A stretch of 64,000 bases of DNA from Enoplolaimus lenunculus (GCA_030248215.1 JASANG010003955.1:62001-126000); one strand, 5' to 3'; positions 47,101-59,011 are shown, counted from the stretch's first letter. Made by a program: numbers and translations. The notes: generated by a model from the letters alone, not told the origin.

Positions 47101-50100
47101 AGCTGCATAACCCGCCCGCAAAAGTCAAATTAAGCAGTCTTTACTAAAAGCAAACCATTTGGACTCTTATGCCAATAAAATTTAGCTACCAACATTTATT
47201 ACCGTATTGGAAAGCTATGAAATGAATTGCGCGGAGCAAAAATTCAAAACACCCAGTAGAACACACCCGTCACCCAAAATAATTGCAGTCTAAACATTAG
47301 TGAACTTTTTCCAAGTGAAAATGTAGCTAAATTCACTTAGGAGGGTTTAACAGCTGGATTATCCGGGGGAAAACACGCACGGAATAAAATGAAACTGTGA
47401 CATAGGCAGTTAATTATAATCCTCCAACAGATAGCTGTGAGAGCAGCGAAAACGAAACTTCACAAAACAGCACGATTCAGATGCAAATATTGAGTTAAAT
47501 TCCGAAAATAACCTGCAAAAAAGATATGTAATCTAGTACAAACTGGTTATAGGTGAATTTTTATGTGTTTCAGAATAGGGGGTAAAGATTTTTTATATGC
47601 TAAGTACGTACTTCAAAGTTTAGCACTAACGATGATCGAATTGTTGAGTCTAACGTTAAACAGCAAGTAATCTACCTTCCTGTGGCGCTATTGTTTTCTC
47701 AGCCACGTGACATCGTTTACGGACGCACGTCACAAGAAACAAATTTTGAATGCGCCGCTTGGCAGCGCCGGCGCCGCGTATTACATGCACATTATTTTTG
47801 GCACGACGCGCGGCAATTATAGCGCACCCCTTACTATGCCATGTTTCATTACAAATGATTTTTGTTCACCTGCGAATGACATGCCCTACGATGGAACTCT
47901 TCAACGAGTAGTTTTACTGTAGTGCCGTCGCCTCGCAATTGTGTATCATAATCCAACCCTTCTTTTAAATACAGACAGTGCAAAATGTCCGATTGCTCTT
48001 CAAAATCTTCCGTTTCCATAAGGGAATCAACTAAATCTTCAGTGTCAACCTAGAAATTAAAATTCCTTAAACCACTAAAAGTTATACGCACTTCAGGGGA
48101 CCTCCAAGTTTAATTACAATTAAAGATTCAATTAAATATGTTCAAAATTACATAATCTACACAATTTTTTAAGTAATTCCACTTTCCAGACCGGGTAAGT
48201 TGCCAGACCAACAGACACGGCGGGTTACCTCGCTTAATTCATCAGGCTTATCAGCACTTGAGGCGTCGGTAATACCGCGACTTTTTGTTCGAATCCGTTT
48301 TGCACCCTCGAACGGATCGTGTCCAGGTTGGGCGCTGTCTGGCACACCCGGTTGCATGAATTGGGGTGCGCCAGTTGGCGAGCTCCGACCGGTTTCGGGG
48401 GAGCCAGCGCGTGGAGTACAGCTTGCCGAACCAGACGGCGTTAAATCTTCGGAATACAACCGACTTGGTGAACTTACACCACTGCGCGATTGCGGAGAAG
48501 ATACACTGGAGTAAGCTGAGCGAAGTGCACGTAAACCTAAAAACGAATAACGACTGGTTAACCAGTATTCCACACATCGTTAGGTAAGACATTATGTCCT
48601 GAACACGTTGCAAGAACTGAAAATTTATACATATTATGTGTGTTTGACGCCAAAACAAAATTAAATTTTGAAATTTAAAAATACTCAATCGCGGGGGCTG
48701 GGGCAAAATCTCGGGTTGGTCCGCCAACCCTTCTAGCAGCGAACCCCTCGTAGCAAGGGGGGGGCTGATAAGCTAATTGCGTGCTCAACGCGGTCGAGAT
48801 GCGCTGATATGGGTATATAAACTTTTGAATGAGGTTTGTTAATTTCTCTACATATAAATTACTCTAAAAATAATGCGTGTGAGCTAACGCTGCAGTGCAA
48901 TTTTGCTCTTTTTGCGCATCATGTAATGACTTAATATTTACATCTACTATATATGTTACGCAACAAGCTGTATTCACTGGAATGATGCTTAAGCTCAAAG
49001 CATCTTGTATCAGGACTGCAATATACAAGGTGGCCACTAAGTCATTGACACAAATTTCAGGTGTTCCATGGTACAAAACACAAATTTTCGAATTTCAAGC
49101 TAAAAATTAAAATATTTTGTTTAGTTGGATAAAATACGCAAAGTCGAAGTAAACTACATTTCTTGAGCAAAGCACTGTCCACTTACTTCTTAAGCGCGGT
49201 TTGGCTTTTTTCTTTTTCGAAAACCTCAAGGTCAGGGGCTTTTAAATGCTTAAAAACCAAACCGCGTCTGCCAAACTTGCAAAACGCCAGGCGCTTTTTG
49301 TATTAATCCCCTAGATCACTTATACGACAGCGCCATTTTCAACATTTTCTAGGATTTTCCGTGTTTTTCGAATTCAGGTCTTGGCCAAGTGTGGCTACCC
49401 AGAAAATACAATATTCACAAACCTTCGTCAGTCACCCCGCTTAGTCCTGTGACAAGTGTCCGTCTGCGTACACTGCTATAGCGGCGTAAGTTTGCTTTCC
49501 GATCAATTGATAACCGGCGGCGAAACGACAGCTTGGGATTGACAAACGATGACGAAAACCGATAATCTGCATCCGTACTTCCGAGCCCACCTTGCCCAGA
49601 TTCATCAGTAGCGTTAAGCAACTCTCTCAGCGACGCCACAATTGTAGGATCGATATCTGAATGCGCCACAGTGTCCAAAAAATCCAACCGAAACATACAC
49701 GACGTAATTAGAAAATCATCAAGCCGACCCATAATGATACGTGCGCCGCCCAAAAATCCATTTTTTATTTTCTTCAAATTCGACAATAACTCGTGCGGAA
49801 TTGAAGCGCGACCTTTAGCGTCACGGACTAGCGGTTCGTCGCCGTGCGGATTAATAAAATGTGTCGATATTTTAAGTACGACTAACGGTCGACCGGGAAC
49901 ATTCCAGCTAGTTTTCAGTCGAAACAATTCTGATCTCATAACGTCGAGCAAAATGTTGTGATCATGCGAAGTGTATGTGCGGTCGGTGTCGAGAAACTGT
50001 GGAGTGAACAGAAAGACACGATCGTCTAAAATGTACAACTTTGACGTTGTTAGTAGGCCTACATCTTCTGAAATGCGTCCGGTAAGGCCAAGTTTCTCAG

Positions 50101-53100
50101 TACGCCCCAACTGGGCGTAAATTTGTCCCAAAACAGACGATGGAAGCACTGTGTACGGCCGAACTTCGTCGATTGTTTGAACTCGAATGCCGTGATCACG
50201 AAGTGCCGCTTGGACGTCCATGTTTTCCGCGAGAACAACTAGCTATAAACGAAATAGCGTAATATATAACAAACATGATTCGAATCAAATTGATGCAGAT
50301 CCTCTTTGAGGTATTAAACGGTAACAGAAATTCAATTTCGATTTCAGATTTGGCACAAATTAAAAATTCGGGATCAGACTCGGTTTTGACTTTGAATCAT
50401 CCAAGGTTCGTAAATCCATGCATGTGGTTTTAAAATTAACTTGCAATATCCTGCAAACTTTTTCAAAAATGTTTTTGCATTGTGTTTCTATTGTCTGCGT
50501 AAGAACATTTGGTTTTTATCAAGTACTTTTGTATATATAAAGAAATTTTTTAAGTCCAGGTTCAAATTCGGAATCGATTCCAAATTTTGCAATGGGATAG
50601 TGGGTTCGAAACCATCGTGCCCTCAGGTAAAAGTTGTCTAGCCAAATCATACAGAAATCATTATATGATTTAAGTGGCAATTGCAAGCGGTTAATACGCC
50701 TCAATAACTTCATGATCACACTAGCAGAAAGAAACTTAGATGTATTCGCAGTTTGAGTTTCATCACTGTGACATGTAAAACAAAATAGGAATTTTAACTC
50801 ATAAAATATAGCCTATGATTGCATTGTCCTGTTCTCTGTCTTTCGGCATATATTGCTTAATCCCTTTACTCGAGAACCTATGAAATTTCAGTCACAAATT
50901 TTAACCAACAAATATTATGCCTCATTAATGGAACGCTTTGTTCAGTCATTCCGCAAAAGTTATTGAACCTTGCACCTATCCAATTATCATACATGTGGTA
51001 ACACTCTTGTGTCCCACCTGTACAACAACATCCGGTTTCTTCTCTGTGCATAGTCGTCGATTGAGCGGGTCCAACTCTGCCGGTTCAATGAATTTTTCTT
51101 CAACCAATCCACCAACAAGGTACAACGATTGTGCCCAAATATGAGGTATAGCACCACCGGGTTTGCGTTCTTGCGATCGTGGTTCACGTTCTTCAGCTTC
51201 CACGAGTTCTAATGGCACTGAATACAATTCTGGCACGACTTTGATACCAGTGTCAGTCTTTTGTAAGACGCTTTCGATCGCATCACGGTAGAACTTTACC
51301 TAAAACAGACAACATAAAGCTGACGCAGCCACGCTTCTTAATTTTATACCTAAAACAGTGGTCTGGGCTACACTACAGTCGAATTCAGAACTGTACTGTA
51401 GCAGATCTTTGAGGAATCAAGCGGGATTTTATCAGAACACCCTGAGAGATGTCATGTTCGACTAGTTTATGTTTCGAAAATTTGATTCCAGCTTCTGACT
51501 TGTTTTTCAGAAACGTCTTTCGAACTCATTCCATTTTGTACCAAAACTATTGCTTAAAATTACAAATCGTGAAAATAGAATCATATAGCGAATAGTGATA
51601 CATTGTAGTTTAGAACAAGTGGTGTGAACTTTAACAAAATTTTATTCATTATATGAAGAGTGGATGATGTTCACTTGCAGAAGAGTGTGCAACTGATGCG
51701 GTAGTGCATGGCACAAAGTGTACCAACACACGTTGCATTTTTGCTCGATCCCCCCTGATTTGGGGGGTAGTCACCACTTAATCCACATAGTAAATATCGG
51801 AATTAAAATATAATCGGAGGGACTTTAGCTAAAATTCAAAATATTGGTTCAGCGTTCCCACCCCAAATAAGGGGGGTAGGTCAAAAATACAACATGCGCT
51901 GGGTACACTGTTTTGTGTACAGAATGTACCCAGTTGCACACTCTTGTGAAAATCATCCACTCTTGATTATATTAACGAACATTTGAGGTTCTAAATAGAT
52001 GCGTATTTGGTATTGAAATAACCCACTCTCAAGAAGTCCAAAAACCAATACAGGTTTCAGTGGTAAGTTGCTAAATTATTTTACTATATCCCCCAACGCA
52101 ATCATTCCATGGAAATAACCCTCTGTATAATACTAAGGAATAAAAACTGTCAGGTGGAACAGTTATGAAATTTTGCTACATCCCAACTAGGGTTCCACTC
52201 CATATTTGGCTTCAGTTCTAGCAAAAAAATTGACATCCGGCTCCAGCTCTAGTATTATACATTGCCGGATTTTTCTTACTACATTTCTGTTCGAAACGAC
52301 AATGGACGCCCACTAAGACTCTTGTTAAACCAATAGCTATTACTACATTAGCGTGATTAAGCTTAACTTATTATTGAAATATCCGGTCCCGGTAACTGCC
52401 GGGGCCGATGTGGAATCAGCTGGTTCCGGTATTTTATGGTGTCCTGCTGAACACTGATTCTAACCTTATCATTATTAGGGAGATAACTCGCTCCCTGCAG
52501 CCCCAAAAGACAATAAGTGTTACGTTGAATAGTAAAAACATTTTTTGCGCTATTCTGACCTTATCATCATCGCCTGAGAAGAGAGCATCGAGAAGGAAGT
52601 AACAGAAAAACAATGGCCATTGGCATTCGATGTTTTCAAACAACTGCAACTCCCACGGCTCGTAGTACAGCCTATTTGGGTCTTCGCGCGCGGTTTTGTA
52701 GCCATCACGTAAGAATCTTGCACAACCATATTTTCCTTGCAGTTTGTCAACAATCTAAAGTGGCCAAACAGTATACAACAAACAAACATACAAACAAACA
52801 AACAAACAAACAAACAAACAAACTGCTATATGACCGCGTTTTTCTAACCTTTCAACCATGTGGCAAAGAATTACTAAATTTAATGTGATAAAATCAGCAG
52901 GCTAGATCAGATGATTAGATACCAATACTAAAATGAACAAAAATGATAGTAAAATAACACTTACTGCCTCTCTAGTCTTATCAATTAATACTCCGTCACT
53001 ACACGCGAATGCTGGATACGAAATCACTGACAACAAAGCAGCGTCAATTTCTTTCGAATTGCTTTCACGGGGCAGCATTGTCCTCAATACTGTCGAACAT

Positions 53101-54839
53101 TGTTCCATTTCGTCTGCCATCACATGAATAACACTAGCCGGCGAACCTCGAGCACCAAACAAATCCAAATCATCCATCGCTTCAAGCGCAGCCTTTGCCA
53201 TTCCAATTGAGCTTGCGTTTAATTCGGTGACACCGTGGTTAATTTTGTCACCTAAAATCATTTCTTATCTTACAACATTTATCTGACTTCAACTGCATTT
53301 TCTTTTTTGTATAGTCGCGAAATAAATGACATAAAGTTTACTTCATGCTTATGTTTATTAAAATTAACTAGAGCCACATTTCTCGCAATTCTTCGGACAA
53401 AGCCGAAAAATTGGAGTGCAGCAATATAGAGAAGCAGATAATTATCAAAAAGGTACTAAGATTATAATAAAACAAGCAAGTTTACCTCGTTCCCAAACAC
53501 CATAGTCAGGTATGCGATACGCAGACTCGATGTAGAAGACCAAATTCTGAATAAAGTTCACCTGGAATTAAACACACATCAGAAATATGATATGTCCCAT
53601 ACAGCTTGAAATAATAGCAAACCACACAAAACTAAAAACCTAAAGTTTTTCATCTGTGTAAGGTTCAACATACGTAGTCTGCATCAAAAGTTTTCCACTG
53701 TGATCTCACCTCGTCCAAATTAAAAATGATGTAGAGACCAGATGCGGTCATTTGGGCCAAGGTCAACAGAAAAAAAGACGTCGCATCAATTTGTAAGTGT
53801 CCCCAGTCGTGATCTCCGCACACGGTACCCAGTGTCGATGTAGAATACTTGGCATGCAACGCATCCACAGGTGCTTGACTAGTCTAAAATATATAGTAAC
53901 AAATTTCACGACTAGTAAATGAATTAACTTACAAAAACCACTGTTAAAAATTGGCATAATATATCTAACTATGTGTACATATAAGGTGATTTTCACGCAA
54001 ATATAAATACGAACAGCCAGTATCTTGGTTTAGTTGAACGTGACTGCTTGTATATTTACGTACATAGTTTATATAGTTCGATCATATTGCTCTCACAACC
54101 GTATAAATAACTACTAAGAGTAAAAATCCGCGAGAACGCTGTATATATTCTACGAACATTTGTTTCGCTGTTAGTTATGTAGGTATAGATAACAAAGTTT
54201 ACCTTGAACTTTTCCACTTTATCCGCCTGTCTCATCATACACACTAGCAACGAACGCATGACTTTCACAACACTTTGCTCAAGCTGATACACACGTGCCC
54301 GATCTTCGTCTGAATCTGCACGCTTTTTATACGCCAGCATCAAGGCCCAAATCGCATGTGCTGCATATACATTGTCGCGAACCCATGCGTGTTTTTCGAA
54401 CACTAAAACTCACACATTTATATTCTTAATTACAGACCAGTGGGGCACTGATAGCTATCTCAAATACGAAGTTCTAGTATATACGTACCAAAAACTATTG
54501 GAAGCATGAGAGGCCAGGAAGAGGTAAATATTAACGGAACCCGTGATAGTGTTTGCCCGCATGTACCTAACTAGTCTTACAAAATGCTACTAATTACGTA
54601 ATCTACTCTATTTCTTATGTGGCGATTATTTAATAGATATTGTATTTCACACTTTTGGAATTGCAGAACAACGAATTCGATAATAAATACAATAAGACGC
54701 TGCTTCCGTTGCATTATTACTTGCCTGGCTCCTTGGTGGCAATTAGTCCAGTGACGGGGTTTTGGTTGTGCAATATAGTTTTTGACACAAGACGAGCATA
54801 ATAATCTAGCCGTACGCCAGAATTACTACGAGTTCTCAT
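43540..54839 (-). CDS. PHKA: Phosphorylase b kinase regulatory subunit alpha, 14 located exons
   Basis: PHKA is the large regulatory subunit of the (alpha-beta-gamma-delta)4 kinase that activates glycogen phosphorylase in the cytoplasm. Fourteen exons, read from 54839 down to 43540, keep phase and follow the vertebrate alpha subunit throughout. An N-terminal glucoamylase-like domain spans residues 1 to about 430 ([72 protein letters not shown]). A linker follows, then the C-terminal regulatory part ([41 protein letters not shown]). The last four residues, CTVS, form a CaaX box. The estimated length is about 1286 residues, against 1223-1235 in human. One short exon of about 31 nt, expected to encode an HWGLIRY-like piece, was not found between 46441 and 47869. 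Intron 1 uses a GC donor. The alpha-type ends favour PHKA over PHKB. Confidence 0.93.
44188..44231. repeat. AATC/AAAC tetranucleotide repeat in a PHKA intron
   Basis: CAATCAATCAAT followed by CAAACAAACGAACG, in the intron before the terminal PHKA exon. Confidence 0.9.
44572..44893 (-). CDS. PHKA: PHKA exon 13
   Basis: Acceptor gttatag, donor ACGGAAG|gtgagt, 322 nt. Encodes [20 protein letters not shown], then [20 protein letters not shown] and a variable segment ending GENGTEG. Confidence 0.93.
45591..45793 (-). CDS. PHKA: PHKA exon 12
   Basis: Acceptor tttgcag, donor ATTCAA|gtaagc, 203 nt. Encodes [40 protein letters not shown] and [18 protein letters not shown]. Confidence 0.94.
46363..46440 (-). 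CDS. PHKA: PHKA exon 11 (short)
   Basis: Acceptor tacagcag, donor ACCATTG|gtaagt, 78 nt. Encodes [20 protein letters not shown] then KQITIG, aligned with [20 protein letters not shown]. The split Gly codon at its 5' side needs a preceding exon ending in phase 1, which exon 10 does not; hence one exon is missing. Confidence 0.9.
46616..47055. repeat. Fragments of the GAGACC-rich family in a PHKA intron
   Basis: GGCGGTCTCGGTCAAAAAAGC at 46621-46640 and GAGACTTGTCGAGACCGATACC-type text ending CATCCCTG at 46996-47052 match the ends of the elements at 28.4 and 35.1 kb. They lie in the stretch where the missing PHKA exon should be. Confidence 0.5.
47870..48049 (-). CDS. PHKA: PHKA exon 10
   Basis: Acceptor atttctag, donor TCGCAG|gtgaac, 60 codons in phase 0. 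Encodes [20 protein letters not shown] then [20 protein letters not shown] and [17 protein letters not shown], matching the [20 protein letters not shown] segment. Confidence 0.92.
48229..48536 (-). CDS. PHKA: PHKA exon 9 (variable linker)
   Basis: Acceptor gtttttag, donor AGCGAG|gtaacc, 308 nt. Encodes a Ser/Pro-rich linker ([20 protein letters not shown] ... [15 protein letters not shown] ... DKPDELSE). The last codons before the junction align with the SGEVDFKAL junction of vertebrate PHKA. Low conservation is usual for this linker, so the donor choice rests on phase and on the next exon. Confidence 0.8.
49423..50242 (-). CDS. PHKA: PHKA exon 8 (largest)
   Basis: Acceptor gtttatag, donor GACGAAG|gtttgt, 820 nt, in phase 0 and out phase 1. 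Encodes [20 protein letters not shown], then [40 protein letters not shown] and a Ser/Arg-rich tail ([20 protein letters not shown]). The RRLS and RRYSS sites look like kinase substrates, which fits the regulated linker of PHKA; this is inference. Confidence 0.94.
51018..51299 (-). CDS. PHKA: PHKA exon 7
   Basis: Acceptor ctgttttag, donor GTACAG|gtggga, 94 codons. Encodes the end of the glucoamylase-like domain: [14 protein letters not shown] text as [11 protein letters not shown], then [38 protein letters not shown]. Confidence 0.94.
52560..52754 (-). CDS. PHKA: PHKA exon 6
   Basis: Acceptor cactttag, donor GATAAG|gtcaga, 65 codons. Encodes [20 protein letters not shown], then [20 protein letters not shown] and [20 protein letters not shown], one of the most conserved stretches of the family. 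Confidence 0.94.
52778..52822. repeat. CAAA tetranucleotide repeat in a PHKA intron
   Basis: ACAAACATACAAACAAACAA and further CAAA units, 24 bp upstream (in gene sense) of the acceptor of PHKA exon 6. Confidence 0.9.
52965..53251 (-). CDS. PHKA: PHKA exon 5
   Basis: Acceptor gattttag, donor GAGGCA|gtaagt, 287 nt. Encodes [60 protein letters not shown] and SVISYPAFA. Confidence 0.94.
53486..53561 (-). CDS. PHKA: PHKA exon 4
   Basis: 76 nt between an upstream AG and GAACGAG|gtaaac. Encodes [20 protein letters not shown] and GVWER; vertebrate PHKA reads [20 protein letters not shown] at this place. Confidence 0.92.
53710..53883 (-). CDS. PHKA: PHKA exon 3
   Basis: Acceptor atattttag, donor GACGAG|gtgaga, 58 codons in phase 0. 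Encodes [15 protein letters not shown], then [20 protein letters not shown] and [13 protein letters not shown]. Confidence 0.93.
54203..54402 (-). CDS. PHKA: PHKA exon 2
   Basis: Acceptor gttttag, donor TTCAAG|gtaaac, 200 nt. Encodes [20 protein letters not shown] through [20 protein letters not shown] and VEKFK, the start of the glucoamylase-like domain. Confidence 0.93.
54725..54839 (-). CDS. PHKA: PHKA exon 1 (start codon; GC donor)
   Basis: ATG at 54839 begins [20 protein letters not shown], almost the vertebrate PHKA N-terminus, and the exon continues to [12 protein letters not shown]. It ends in phase 1 at GAGCCAG|gcaagt. There is no GT in a usable place; GCAAGT is the usual form of a GC donor. 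Confidence 0.9.
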
Positions 54840-54984
54840 ATCTGCCCGACTGTCAGTCCAAAATATTCAGTTATATACTGTATAGTGCAGTGTGCACTTC
54901 ATGAAAATACCTTCCTATGTCTGTTGCATTTTGTCTATAATTGATGTACTCAAAATTGTGCTGCTTAATAAAGCTGACTACAAC

Positions 54985-55215
54985 GTTAAAGTCCAAACTT
55001 ATAAAGTTGGAATTGCTCTCGTATTAAGTGTTGTCGGGTGGGACCCTGCCAATGGCGGACTCACATTTATTTGGCCCTGGAGTCATTTATGCGCTACAAT
55101 TAGGGATAATAGACATTTTTGGACTCTAACAAGGGTTTAAGGACTCTACCCGCTTACAGACTTATTAATTGGGACTCAAAATGGGAACCCCACCTCTTAT
55201 TTGGGTCACTACAGT
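54985..55215. mobile_element. Fragment of the GACCCGAATAAGA MITE
   Basis: Contains tttggccctggagtcattta and ends cttatttgggtcactacagta, as in the 6288-6731 family. It lies just upstream of PHKA. Confidence 0.55.
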
Positions 55216-57079
55216 ATGGACCAAAAATAAGTTTATTACCTGCGAAATTTTGCCCCCCCCCCATTTTGAGTTCCTGGATCCGCCACTGGACCCTGCCATA
55301 ATGTGCACTCTATAACAAAATGGTACTCATCCACGGCATCTTTCGACCACTAGCTATGTCGTTTTTTTGGCTTGCACTAACTTCCGTATCAGTCTCCGTT
55401 TCTAGGTTGTCATCGGTACATATCCGGTGGTACATTACTCCTGTCATATTGCTCATTTGTATGCCAATATAATTGTTGTTTATTATATGCTGTCATTTTC
55501 TGTAAAACTTGTACCATTTACGACCAATTTCCATTATTTCATTGTCATGATTTATCACATTTACTATAACTATTATTTTCCGGTATAAAACCCCACTATC
55601 CTACCATATTCAACGCGCTCCTTACATCGCGCTGCTGCATTTCTGCCAATTCGCTCTATTTCTCGCAGCTTGTGCCAATTCCAAAACATCGTATTTTCAG
55701 TGATCTTGTATATGTCTATTTCTATTTCCAGGTGCTCATTCCATTTCGCACCTTATTTTCTGTCAATTCAAAATTCATTTATGACTATTGCCGTGTCTGC
55801 ATTTGTCATGAGATAATGATTAATATTATTCTGGAAGTTTCGATGTCTTGCGGAATGGCTACCTAGTATTTTCCGCTATTTCACGCCGGATAGTTGAATG
55901 GAGTTGTCGATGAAAAGAAATTCTGTATTTAAACCCAAGCTAAAATATTGAACCACATTCCTGGATAAGTCGCGTCGCAAGATTACATACTAGGTGTCAT
56001 TATAAATTCAGACCGCTCTTCATTTTATGAAACACGAAGCATTAATTGAGTATGATGCTAAAAAGGCTAGCTTGCAAATCTGGCAATCTATGAAGGGCGC
56101 GTTTGAATTTCCCATGAATTCAAACCCCCCACGCTAAGCGATTTCTTATCATACACCAAAACGTGAATAATGAACGGTTTAGTGTAGGGTTAAGAGGCGA
56201 CAACTCCATCCTGCTTTAGTGTCCTATCAAAATGCAGAAGGATCAAAGAAGCCGCAGCCTCCCTCTGAAATTAGGTGCGTTAAACCAGCCATCAAACACA
56301 ATAAATGACGCTAGTCGACTCTCGGCGCGTAGCTTTACACAGTAATATATAGGAGAAAAAATATAGATTTCTGATCTGTTGAAAATATATTTCTGTTTCC
56401 ACTGTAGTCCATAAAGATCACAAAAAGTGAAAGTAAATATTTAAGTGTTAAAACTGATCAGGAGAAGTTTATGAGGAGCCAAATCGGCATTATATACCGA
56501 TATATTAAAACTAGAGCTGGTCCTGGAGATATGGACAAAAATATTACTTTGAGCAATGTACAACAAATCAACATATATATTCCTAGGCTTAGCTTCCTCA
56601 GCGTAAAAAACACAAGTCTAAAACAAACCTCCAAGCTCTAGCAAAAAACAGTCTAAAGTTTTAGCCATATCTATTTCGGTCTATGGAGAAGGCGGGCAAT
56701 AGCGGATCGAATGCTTGGCAGGTATAGGTTGAAAGAAGGGTGACATTGACAGAATTTCTGTTATAGTGGTTTAAATCAGACGAAGACAAACCAAAGCAAC
56801 TCAATCTCAGGTCGCCAAAGCCAGTATTTATTATCAGTATCAATCTTCTCTTACCGAATAGCCGTAGTATTGAAGCAGTTGCATACTTAGATAGCTTTTT
56901 TTAGAATTGTAGTTTTACGCTCATAGTAATCAGCTTGTGGGTCAGGTATTTCCTCAGAGCAACAAGTTAACTAGTGCTTGAGAAACGAAATGTGGTTTCG
57001 AAACTCAAAAAACTCAAAATACCAGATGGATATGAAAAAATATACGATGCACATCACTACCCAGTTCATACCCGCCTTC
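55216..57079. other. No gene seen
   Basis: AT-rich stretch between PHKA and the nested MITEs. Includes a C run (55252-55262) of MITE type. No splice-consistent coding sequence recognised. Confidence 0.5.
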
Positions 57080-57132
57080 GGGCTATTAAGAGGCGTAACT
57101 GTAGATTAAAAGTATTCCTAAGCCTAAACCTA

Positions 57133-57356
57133 CACTGTAAAAAATGGTGAGTCAAATGGACTCTCTCCGAAATAGGCTTTTCTTGATTTACTACACAAAC
57201 AGTCAAAATTCGACTTCGAAACAGTCCCACTCGACTAAAACTGAGTCGCGCAGTGAGTCAAATTTGACTCTGTCGGAGTCGAATTTTGACTCACTTGCGT
57301 AGTCCGGAAAAGCCTATTTCGGAGAGAGTCCATTTGACTCACCAGTTTTTGCAGTG
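57133..57356. mobile_element. Tc1/mariner-like MITE with long inverted repeats
   Basis: 224 bp, flanked by TA at both sides. The left end CACTGTAAAAAATGGTGAGT and the right end, read on the other strand, CACTGCAAAAACTGGTGAGT agree for about 47 of 49 bases. The whole element is close to a palindrome. It interrupts a TTAGGC-array MITE (about 57080-57470). Confidence 0.8.
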
Positions 57357-58583
57357 TAGCGTTGCAAAAACGACTTCCTAAGCCTAAGCCTGAGCAAAAA
57401 AATGTAATCTAGAATCTAAACCTACTCTTTTATAGAACCACAAGTAACCAGGACGCCCCTTACATGGGCCCGCTTTCGGATCGGTCGAAAATCCCCGTTT
57501 TTGACCAGTCCTTACCTTTAAAACCTATCACTTGTTGATGATAGGTCCTCATGTTGTTCTCGCTGAATTTGTCCTACTTCTGCGCCAAGAAATAAGGAAA
57601 ATCTTCTTGTAATAGTAAGTAAAATCACAAATGCCAGGGTAAACCTGACATCCGTTTCCATTTCCATTTACAGCAAAAATCTGTGTCAGTTTAGCGTGTG
57701 TATATCTGGCAATTTTTCATTACAGATATGCTGTAATTGTTTGAAATGATATATAAATTTGAGAAATTCAGTCAAAATCTTAGATATTTCGATGCATCTG
57801 CTATTTTTGTTCAAAATTTTAGTAAAGCCCGGAGAATATATGCACACCTCTATTGTGTTGGCAAAAATAACACATCCTTGAAACTTTTACTTCTATATCC
57901 ATCTTTAATTTTAAGATTAAGTTATTTTAATCACTATACGTGTCCGTTTCCGTTGTTTTTATTGTTCTTCAAAACACTTTATATCGCTACCAATCCGAGG
58001 TATCAAAATATGCTAACTCCAATTTGCGTATTTCATAACTTGCCAAAACCAGTTCACTCCTCTGCGTAAACAGGACGACAAGATTGCAACTAGATAAGTG
58101 CATTTCGCGCTATTGGGTCGGATCGGATCGCGGACCATCCCTTACCGAAAGGGTATGTTCATGTTGTTCAGCAGACACAAGCGATGGAGATACTGTCAAA
58201 ACCATGCATTGAGACATACATAATAATACACATATTATACCATCAGATACAACTTGAAACATCGTCCGCATCGAACGAAGATGGATTATCAATAAAAGCC
58301 GTTAAACGAATTGGCAACTGCAGTTAATGCGGGAAACAAATTTAGTTTGTAGGCGTGTACACGAACACACTTTCTTGCGCTATTTATGCCGTAACGAAGT
58401 GTTTTGTGGCTGTTTATTGATTTATTGGGGAATGTTTTACCCATAAAGTTTCGTCTGCGGAATAAATTTTTCAATTTTCTAAATATGACATTCAATTTAC
58501 GTAGCTAGTAGCAACAACATTTATAACGGCAATGCCATTGCTATTTTTCTGTGCTAAAGATTGTCTATTGTTTAGGTAACCTT

Positions 58584-58733
58584 ATGAGTGCTGTAGTAAA
58601 AATTTTTGCAAAACATTTGTGCAGTTGTGTACTGGGTATTTTTGCTGGATTCAAGCGTCTGTTATGTATTTTGAATCGTCGACAGGCAGATTCCGATACG
58701 TTGCCGTTTACAGTTGAGCCGCACAACTCAGAT
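58584..58733 (+). CDS. Possible first coding exon of an EBAG9/RCAS1-like gene
   Basis: After an acceptor-like attgtttag at 58575, an ATG opens 50 codons to a strong donor AACTCAGAT|gtaagt (phase 0). The peptide MSAVVKIFAKHLCSCVLGIF continues as AGFKRLLCILNRRQADSDTL and PFTVEPHNSD. It resembles the EBAG9 start as I remember it: a short membrane-anchored Cys-rich helix, KRLI/LC, a basic-polar spacer, then TLPxTV. EBAG9 is a Golgi-associated protein with a later WxxWDED segment and a coiled coil. I found no convincing downstream exon before the window ends, so this is a partial and tentative call. Confidence 0.42.
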
Positions 58734-59011
58734 GTAAGTTTTTCGGCTTTGGGATATCTTGTCATCACGGTACAACCTGAGGTCTACCTTGAACTCCAGC
58801 AAAAAAGTGGCCTCCGTCGGAAGCTTAACTCTTTACAACAGGGCAAACTAGTAGCCATCTTTATAACGCAATAGTGTTATGTATTAACCTTGAGTCAAAT
58901 TCGCATTATTGAGATGAAGAACTAAATTTTGGGAACATTTTGATGACTCCGTATTTTGATAAATGATCGAACCAGTCATAAAAACTCATACAGTTAATTA
59001 GAAGCGGTTTG

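Noticed and set aside
48169-48228. PHKA exon 9 continuing to [13 protein letters not shown]
   Set aside because: No donor there keeps phase with exon 10. AGCGAG|gtaacc at 48229 does, and gives the family junction SEVD.
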